Of a DNA stretch of 8,667 bases, positions 4,789 through 8,667 are shown in pieces (the first letter of the stretch is position 1; each line of letters starts with the position of its first letter). The notes beneath the pieces were generated by a model, which had not been told where the DNA came from, searched no databases, and saw only the letters and a program-made list of their open reading frames with translations. The stretch comes from CAZWRK01 sp964635875 (lineage in GTDB: Bacteria > Pseudomonadota > Gammaproteobacteria > Burkholderiales > Aquaspirillaceae), in the NCBI GenBank assembly GCA_964635875.1, contig CAZWRK010000153.1, positions 1 through 8,667 of the forward strand. The letters run 5' to 3'. The translations under genes and the position numbers were made by a program.

Positions 4789-4968
4789 ATGAAACAAAAT
4801 CTACAAACTAATTACATACAGATCGAGGAAAATGTAAACTTAATTTTTGCATGCGATAAAACTGAACGCAAAATAAATTTAGAACAGTGCGCTTTTGATG
4901 CCGAGATGGCACTCCTGCGCCACTTACAAACCGCCTTCAACCTCATAGAAAGGAGCACAAAATGTTAG
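4789..4968 (+). CDS. Small protein of unknown function, 59 aa
   Basis: This has a strong ribosome site (AAAGGAA, 5-nt gap) and encodes MKQNLQTNYIQIEENVNLIFACDKTERKINLEQCAFDAEMALLRHLQTAFNLIERSTKC. It looks like a two- or three-helix acidic protein; three Cys (22, 35, 59) are not arranged as a metal site. The stop lies 7 bp inside the next gene. No family recognised. Position between nuclease and DNA-binding genes suggests an accessory or regulatory role, which is inference only. Confidence 0.6.
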   Translation: MKQNLQTNYIQIEENVNLIFACDKTERKINLEQCAFDAEMALLRHLQTAFNLIERSTKC

Positions 4969-5138
4969 ATTATTTACTTGAAGAAGATTATGAAGAAAAA
5001 AAAGAAATCTGGTGCCCCTGCTGTTTCCGAGAAGGTTTTTTGAATGAATGGGGCGATATAGAGTGCAGACGGTGCACTCGATATAGTGACGGTGGTGTAG
5101 CGTGGCATGATGACTGTGAGGTGGCTTATGGCAACTGA
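4962..5138 (+). CDS. Zinc-ribbon microprotein, 58 aa
   Basis: After an AAAGGAG ribosome site, this encodes MLDYLLEEDYEEKKEIW followed by two Cys knuckles: CPCC (Cys18 and Cys21 as CxxC, with an extra Cys20) and CRRC (Cys35, Cys38), 13 residues apart. This is the arrangement of a small zinc ribbon. The N-terminus is very acidic (seven Glu or Asp in the first 13 residues) and the C-terminus carries WHDDCEVAYGN. Phage zinc ribbons of this size often bind host polymerase or nucleic acid, but the partner cannot be told here. It overlaps both neighbours by a few bases, so it is a firm member of this operon. Confidence 0.68.
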   Translation: MLDYLLEEDYEEKKEIWCPCCFREGFLNEWGDIECRRCTRYSDGGVAWHDDCEVAYGN

Positions 5139-5745
5139 AATAATCGAAACAAACGAAACATTCGAAATAACCCTGGAATCCTCCCAACGGTTCCAGATTA
5201 AGGGCATCATCGCTGATATGCTCGCCTTTTCTGAGCAATTGATCGTTAATACGGAGGAATCCTACAAGCGGGTGACTTCCCTTTACCGCCAGGCGCGGGA
5301 CTGGAAAAAGGCGATCGAGGCGAAGCGCAAGGAACTCGTCGAGCCTCTGCGCGCTCAGCAATCGGCCATTAACGATAAGGCCAAAGAGCTTTCGGATCCC
5401 CTGGATCAGGTGATCAGCGTGGCCAACTCTAAGGCCAATGGCTACCAGCGTATGTTGGAAGATCAGCGGCGCAAAGAGGAGGAGGACTTGAAAATAGCGG
5501 CGGACCTCTTTGACGCAGCCGATGAAGTCTACGTGCCTCCTGTTGAGCGGATTATCCGCGGAGACGGGGCCGTAGCAGTGACCAAGACCCAAAAAAAGTT
5601 CAAGGTCGCTGATTTAAGCAAGGTGCCCCTCAAGTACCTGACGCTCGATGAAAGAGCCGTCGAAAGAGATATCAAGTTGGGGATTAACTCTATCCCAGGC
5701 CTTGAAATCTATGAGGAAACAACAACGCAATTGAGGGTTCGTTAA
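5128..5745 (+). CDS. Coiled-coil phage protein of the recombination/replication cassette
   Basis: I start this at Met 5128 (MATEIIETNETFEI), which has GAGGTG upstream; an ATG at 5107 lacks one. The 205-aa protein has a long charged coiled coil at about 40-125 (SYKRVTSLYRQARDWKKAIEAKRKELVEPLRAQQSAINDKAKEL...) and a compact C-terminal domain at about 157-200 (FKVADLSKVPLKYLTLDERAVERDIKLGINSIPGLEIYEE). The motif 'VxDLSKVPxxYLxLDExAVxxxIKxGxxxIPGxEIYEE' recurs in phage proteins that I associate with single-strand annealing or replication operons; their biochemical role is unknown to me. It overlaps the zinc-ribbon gene by 11 bp and is followed by the likely single-strand binding protein. Confidence 0.72.
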   Translation: MATEIIETNETFEITLESSQRFQIKGIIADMLAFSEQLIVNTEESYKRVTSLYRQARDWKKAIEAKRKELVEPLRAQQSAINDKAKELSDPLDQVISVANSKANGYQRMLEDQRRKEEEDLKIAADLFDAADEVYVPPVERIIRGDGAVAVTKTQKKFKVADLSKVPLKYLTLDERAVERDIKLGINSIPGLEIYEETTTQLRVR

Positions 5746-5773
5746 GAGCTCTCCAAAAACAGGAAACTTTAAA

Positions 5774-6532
5774 ATGTCTTTTTTACCAGATGGATATGAA
5801 ACTTTGAAAACAGAAAAACCGTACATGAAGCTCTCTGAACTTAAGGACGGCGATACAAAATTCAGGATCGTTTGCAAGCCTATCGGAGGCTGGCTCGATT
5901 GGCACAATAATAAGCCGGTCCGCTATCGTCCGCATTGCAAGCCGGCAAAACCATTCAACCCAGAAAAGCCGATTAAGCCTTTTTGGGCTTGCTATGTATG
6001 GGATTATAGCCGGGAAGGGCTTTTCATCCTGGAAATCACTCAAAGCAGCATTCTAAAAGCTCTTAGAATGATTGCCGAGGATGAGGATTGGGGTGATTTT
6101 ACCCAGTATGATATCAAGATCAACAAAAAGGGTGCTGGAAAAGAAACGCGCTACGCGCTCACTCCCCTTCCTCACAAGCCTCTCTTGATGGAAATTCAAG
6201 ATGCTTTGCAAGAAAGTCCGGTCCGCTTAGCCGCTTTGTATGAAGGCGGAGATCCTTGGACTGACTTGGATGAATTGGAGGTGAATGAAAACACAGGCGA
6301 GGTTTCGAGCTCTACGCCTGTGGGGTCTGCTTTCGAAACCCTTCGTGAACATCTTGAGATCGACGGGATCCGGATCGATGGGCTCAATGCCTACATCGCC
6401 GGGCTGTCGGTTGCCAAGGGCCAAAAGGAGGACATGATCATTGAGTCCGCCCTAAGGCCTCAGCTGTTGCCGAAATTCAAGTCGGCTTATCTGAAACATC
6501 TAGAAAAGTCATCTCAGGCGGTGGCTGTTTAG
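5774..6532 (+). CDS. Likely phage single-stranded DNA-binding protein
   Basis: A 252-aa protein. The opening MSFLPDGYETLKTEKPYMKLSELKDGDTKFRIVCKPIGGWLDW, then KPVRYRP, KPIKPFWACYVWDYSREGLFILEITQSSI and DEDWGDFTQYDIKINKKGAG, matches a widespread phage protein that I read as an OB-fold-like single-strand DNA-binding protein; it is often left unnamed in phage genomes. The basic and aromatic residues (about 40-85) would suit DNA contact. Residues 160-182 are an acidic linker and the C-terminal 185-250 is a separate helical segment. No short acidic tail of the SSB kind is present: the end is KHLEKSSQAVAV. AGGAA lies about 8 nt before the ATG. It ends the plus-strand operon at a terminator. Confidence 0.62.
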   Translation: MSFLPDGYETLKTEKPYMKLSELKDGDTKFRIVCKPIGGWLDWHNNKPVRYRPHCKPAKPFNPEKPIKPFWACYVWDYSREGLFILEITQSSILKALRMIAEDEDWGDFTQYDIKINKKGAGKETRYALTPLPHKPLLMEIQDALQESPVRLAALYEGGDPWTDLDELEVNENTGEVSSSTPVGSAFETLREHLEIDGIRIDGLNAYIAGLSVAKGQKEDMIIESALRPQLLPKFKSAYLKHLEKSSQAVAV

Positions 6533-6896
6533 ATTGGGAGGCGGCCAGTGCCGCCTTCTTCCTTCTTTGATTCGCCCACCACTTTCTTTTTCTTTCGGAG
6601 GCTTTGCGCCGTTGTTCGTCACTCACTTTTGAAGAAGTTGGTTTTGCGATTTCTTTTTTGGATACTTCTTTTTTCGGAATCTCTTTAATTTGATAATGAG
6701 CAATCAATTTTTTAAATTGTTCTAAATCTTTTTTAATTACTTCAGATTGCATGCGCATACCCTTTTCAATTAAATGAGATATTTCATAATTCAGTTCTTC
6801 GTTTTTCTTGATGAGAATCCTGCAAGCTCTGAAGACCTGCAGCCCGACAAACCCGATCGCAGCCTGGCTCAAAATGTAGCACCAAAACAAAATCAC
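6477..6896 (-). CDS. Membrane-anchored basic coiled-coil protein, 139 aa
   Basis: The GTG start overlaps the upstream stop as GTGA and has a perfect AGGAGG 5 nt before it. Residues 2-22 (ILFWCYILSQAAIGFVGLQVF) form one membrane helix, followed by a Lys/Glu coiled coil (about 30-75) and an extremely basic segment 90-120 (DEQRRKASERKRKWWANQRRKKAALAA). The topology suggests a cytoplasmic basic domain tethered to the membrane, possibly DNA- or lipid-binding. The last 56 bp overlap the opposing gene's end, and the codons for KKAALAA double as the terminator hairpin of the plus-strand operon. No family recognised; a lysis or exclusion factor is a possibility, not a finding. Confidence 0.6.
   Translation of the reverse strand: MILFWCYILSQAAIGFVGLQVFRACRILIKKNEELNYEISHLIEKGMRMQSEVIKKDLEQFKKLIAHYQIKEIPKKEVSKKEIAKPTSSKVSDEQRRKASERKRKWWANQRRKKAALAASQSKQPPPEMTFLDVSDKPT
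6539..6567 (+). terminator. Intrinsic terminator of the nuclease/ssDNA-binding operon
   Basis: AGGCGGC (6539-6545), loop CAGT, and GCCGCCT (6550-6556) form a perfect 7-bp GC-rich hairpin, followed on the plus strand by the T-rich TCTTCCTTCTTT. It lies 7 bp after the stop of the single-strand binding-like gene. The minus strand has no T-run after the hairpin, so it acts in one direction and leaves the opposing gene readable. Confidence 0.7.
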
Positions 6897-7312
6897 GCTG
6901 TCCTCCTAAAGTTAGGCGCTTTTTTCCCTAGCAATCCAACTGGAATGTTTGGAATAGGCATTCTTTTTCTAGCCGCATCGAACATATCCGGTTGAACAGA
7001 ACGAGGAACGGCATGTTCTTTCTGAACCTCGGCCATTCTTTTTTTCAGCCAGCGCGTTTTGTAGGTCCAATTTAGATAATCTTCCTGAGCAAATTTCTTA
7101 GAAATCATATGATTTAAGAAGTGCGAGGTCTCCTCATCCAGGAACCCATCAAGCAAACATCTCTTGATTAAAATTAAATATCCGTTATGCTGGACTTGTA
7201 TCGCCTCGTCATAATTTTCTAAAGCTCGGAGCATCTTTTGATGAATGTACAGCTGACGAAACTTTCCTTTCAGCGTGTCAACTTGATCGATAAGATTATG
7301 TTGGATTTTCAT
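6893..7312 (-). CDS. Protein of unknown function, 139 aa
   Basis: The ATG follows AAGGGGGA at short spacing. The protein begins MKIQHNLIDQVDTLKGKFRQLYIHQKMLRALENYDEAIQ, is mostly helical with many aromatic and basic residues (EDYLNWTYKTRWLKKRMAEVQKEH), and ends in a Pro/Arg-rich tail (AVPRSVQPDMFDAARKRMPIPNIPVGLLGKKAPNFRRTA). The segment VQPDMFDAARKR resembles short peptide motifs such as those that bind the sliding clamp (Q-x-D-M-F, near the QLxLF consensus). Such a motif would tie it to the host replisome, but this is speculative from one short match. It is the first gene of a two-gene minus-strand operon. No family recognised. Confidence 0.6.
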   Translation of the reverse strand: MKIQHNLIDQVDTLKGKFRQLYIHQKMLRALENYDEAIQVQHNGYLILIKRCLLDGFLDEETSHFLNHMISKKFAQEDYLNWTYKTRWLKKRMAEVQKEHAVPRSVQPDMFDAARKRMPIPNIPVGLLGKKAPNFRRTA

Positions 7313-7337
7313 GCTTCCCCCTTAAGTGGAACAGAAG

Positions 7338-7366
7338 ACAATAGTCATGTGTCTATTTTTGTTCAA
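7338..7366 (-). promoter_or_regulatory. Weak putative promoter before the 139-aa gene pair
   Basis: On the minus strand TTGAAC (7366-7361) and TATTGT (7343-7338) are 17 bp apart, each matching four of six consensus bases. It lies downstream of the terminator at 7415-7452, which is where a separate start for the 7312 gene would be expected. The match is weak. Confidence 0.3.
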
Positions 7367-7414
7367 GGGTGGAAAAAGGGGATGAGGAGAATTTTACAAG
7401 TTTTGAGTTTTAAC

Positions 7415-7452
7415 AAAAAAAATGCCTCGAGGCTTCTAGTAACCCCGAGGCA
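7415..7452 (-). terminator. Strong intrinsic terminator on the minus strand
   Basis: On the minus strand TGCCTCG (7452-7446) pairs with CGAGGCA (7429-7423), with two further G-C pairs beyond one mismatch and a 10-nt loop, followed directly by eight U (7422-7415). This is a textbook terminator for transcription coming from the right, yet no minus-strand protein gene lies on its right within the window. The transcript it ends should therefore include the inverted-repeat element at 7454-7641. Confidence 0.75.
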
Positions 7453-7453
7453 A

Positions 7454-7641
7454 AGACTCAACTACCGAACGGAAACTAAACTAAAAATATACAGGAGAAT
7501 GGAGAAAAACCCCTGAATACTTAACGAGCTACAACCATAAAAACCTAGTGATAGGTTTTGCATTTGATTCTAGCAAAGGCCGATTTAATTTCAAGGGTTT
7601 TTCTTCAGTTCTCTAAAAGTTTTAGTTCGGTAGTTGAGTCT
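7454..7641. repeat. 188-bp nested inverted repeat, candidate structured RNA
   Basis: The outer arms are a perfect 17-bp inverted repeat, AGACTCAACTACCGAAC at 7454-7470 and its complement at 7625-7641. Inside, 7494-7517 pairs with 7590-7614 almost without break: AGAAAAACCCCTGAA (7503-7517) against TTCAAGGGTTTTTCT (7590-7604), 14 of 15. At the centre 7540-7547 pairs perfectly with 7552-7559 around GTGA. No reading frame of note fits inside. One mismatch becomes G-U on the minus strand (7513/7594), another on the plus strand (7502/7605), so the bases do not settle the strand; the terminator immediately to the left favours a minus-strand RNA. It could instead be an origin, operator or mini-transposon. 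No direct target repeat flanks it. Confidence 0.6.
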
Positions 7642-7663
7642 CCAATAGACAAAAGGAGGCTAT

Positions 7664-8667
7664 ATGCCAGCATCTATCATTCGAGTCGTTCACAATCGCG
7701 AAAATCCATACGTTCAGCTTAATAAAGGAGCTCTTTGGGATAGTCGACTATCCCTAAAAGCTGTAGGCCTTTGGGCCAGATGCCTATCTAAAAAGGACGA
7801 CTGGAAGTTTAATGTCAGAGAACTTGCTTCAAAGATGAAAGAAGGAAAAGCTTCTATTTATGGGGCTATAGAAGAATTAATTGAAAACGGGTATGTCATA
7901 AAAATCGAATATTCTGAACGATCCGAAAGCGGCAGATTTTGCGCAAAACGAGTTGAGTATATATTTTTTGAATTCACTTTAACCAAAGAAGATGAAGAGG
8001 ATTACATAGACAAATTCAAAAAAAGTTTCCCAAATCGCGATTTTCAGTATGACGGTGTTTACCGACGTTCCAAAAGTCGGGATATCGGTGACTGGCCTAT
8101 AATAATATCTTCTTCTTCCGAAGAAGATCTTAAAGAAGAGAGTGAGAAAGAACCAGAGGCTCCGCCTCCTCCCCCACCCCCCAAACCAAAAGAAAGAAAA
8201 GAAGAGCCTAAAGAAAATGAAGATCTGAAGACTTCTTGGGAATTCAGACATGGAAGGGTGAGGATGAAAGAGAAAGAATTCGGAGCCTTGATAGAAGAGT
8301 TTGGAGAGGAAAGAGTAAAACTATATCTGACTAAGCTTGATAGATATGGGAACACCAATCCGAAGAGGTTTAAGCAATATGAGAACCATGCAGAGAAGAT
8401 CAGAGAGTGGATCTTAGAAGATTCTCACAAGAGTTCTTTAGCTAAAACGGATACGGCCGCCGGCCGGGCCGCCGCCCGCGCTGAGTCCGAAGCTGACAAC
8501 CGCTATCTAGCTGACCGAATAGCCAAAGACCTTTCTAGCATCGGCATGGGCAACGTGATCTATGCTGGAGCCAGCTACATCCAGTTCACCTATGGTGATA
8601 AGCTGTTTGCGATTCGATATCACGATCCTGACTTTAGGAAAAAAGTGGCTGAACATCTGAAAAACCT
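7664..8667 (+). CDS. Phage replication initiator-like protein, 3' end cut
   Basis: AAGGAGG with a 4-nt gap precedes the ATG; 334 residues are visible and the frame stays open at the window edge. Residues 4-105 (IIRVVHNRENPYVQLNKGALWDSRLSLKAVGLWARCLSKKDDW...ASIYGAIEELIENGYVIK) are the winged-helix domain common at the start of phage replication proteins. Residues 107-190 are an acidic linker with seven consecutive prolines (167-173). Residues 199-253 (FGALIEEFGEERVKLYLTKLDRYGNTNPKRFKQYENHAEKIREWILED) resemble the conserved C-terminal module of phage DnaD-like replication proteins. Residues 262-285 are Ala/Arg-rich and encoded by unusually GC-rich DNA, followed by an unrecognised domain. It probably binds the phage origin; the origin may be internal or in the repeat upstream. 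Confidence 0.68.
   Translation, partial: MPASIIRVVHNRENPYVQLNKGALWDSRLSLKAVGLWARCLSKKDDWKFNVRELASKMKEGKASIYGAIEELIENGYVIKIEYSERSESGRFCAKRVEYIFFEFTLTKEDEEDYIDKFKKSFPNRDFQYDGVYRRSKSRDIGDWPIIISSSSEEDLKEESEKEPEAPPPPPPPKPKERKEEPKENEDLKTSWEFRHGRVRMKEKEFGALIEEFGEERVKLYLTKLDRYGNTNPKRFKQYENHAEKIREWILEDSHKSSLAKTDTAAGRAAARAESEADNRYLADRIAKDLSSIGMGNVIYAGASYIQFTYGDKLFAIRYHDPDFRKKVAEHLKN

Noticed and set aside
4924..5592. 222-aa minus-strand reading frame
   Set aside because: It is antisense to the zinc-ribbon and coiled-coil genes, which have ribosome sites and recognisable domains; its composition (many His, Leu, Phe) is that of a shadow.
7238..7516. 92-aa plus-strand reading frame entering the inverted repeat
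   Set aside because: It runs antisense through the start of the 139-aa gene, the terminator and the outer repeat arm, and lacks a good ribosome site.
7454..7641. Retron msr-msd RNA
   Set aside because: The paired ends fit loosely, but the inside is one nested hairpin rather than msr hairpins plus msd, and no reverse transcriptase is encoded in the window.
7979..8358. Two minus-strand frames rich in Phe or in Gly and Ser
   Set aside because: They are antisense to the replication protein's Lys/Glu- and Pro-rich linker, which forces this composition.

Overview
The window looks like part of a tailed double-stranded DNA phage or an integrated prophage. Its genes are small, tightly packed and often overlap by a stop/start tetranucleotide, most have clear Shine-Dalgarno sites, and direction changes several times. 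Recognisable phage functions are a terminase small subunit, a Cro/CI-type repressor, a RusA-type Holliday junction resolvase, a PD-(D/E)XK nuclease and a helix-turn-helix replication-initiator-like protein. The host cannot be read safely from the sequence. No integrase, structural gene or attachment site is visible.

Layout. Positions 1-253 (minus strand) hold no protein gene but a highly structured stretch. It has a tRNA-like fold whose anticodon arm is closed by a GNRA tetraloop, then two multi-helix domains, and ends in a U-tract at the window edge. Positions 263-1432 (minus) form a packaging operon: terminase small subunit, a 26-residue membrane microprotein and three small unknowns, read from a promoter at 1453-1481 towards the structured RNA. 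Positions 1549-2096 (plus) hold two coupled small unknown genes that converge on the next operon with a 65-bp overlap. Positions 2032-4077 (minus) form an early/regulatory operon: repressor, tandem winged-helix protein, RusA-like resolvase, and four small proteins including a basic one with a 'GKSKK...PQKQAVA' motif. Three sites with operator-like repeats lie inside or in front of this operon.

Positions 4107-6567 (plus) form a recombination/replication cassette: nuclease, two microproteins (one a zinc ribbon), a coiled-coil phage protein and a likely single-strand DNA-binding protein. It ends at a terminator that lies inside the coding sequence of the opposing gene. Positions 6477-7312 (minus) hold two unknown proteins, one membrane-anchored. 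Positions 7313-7663 are non-coding and contain a minus-strand terminator and a 188-bp nested inverted repeat. From 7664 to the right edge runs a replication-initiator-like gene, cut by the window end.

The plus-strand genes 4167-6532 and 7664 onward together with RusA look like the DNA metabolism side of the genome. The 263-1432 operon points left towards packaging and, presumably, structural genes beyond the window. The two features least explained by known gene families are the tRNA-like/structured RNA at 1-253 and the nested inverted repeat at 7454-7641.
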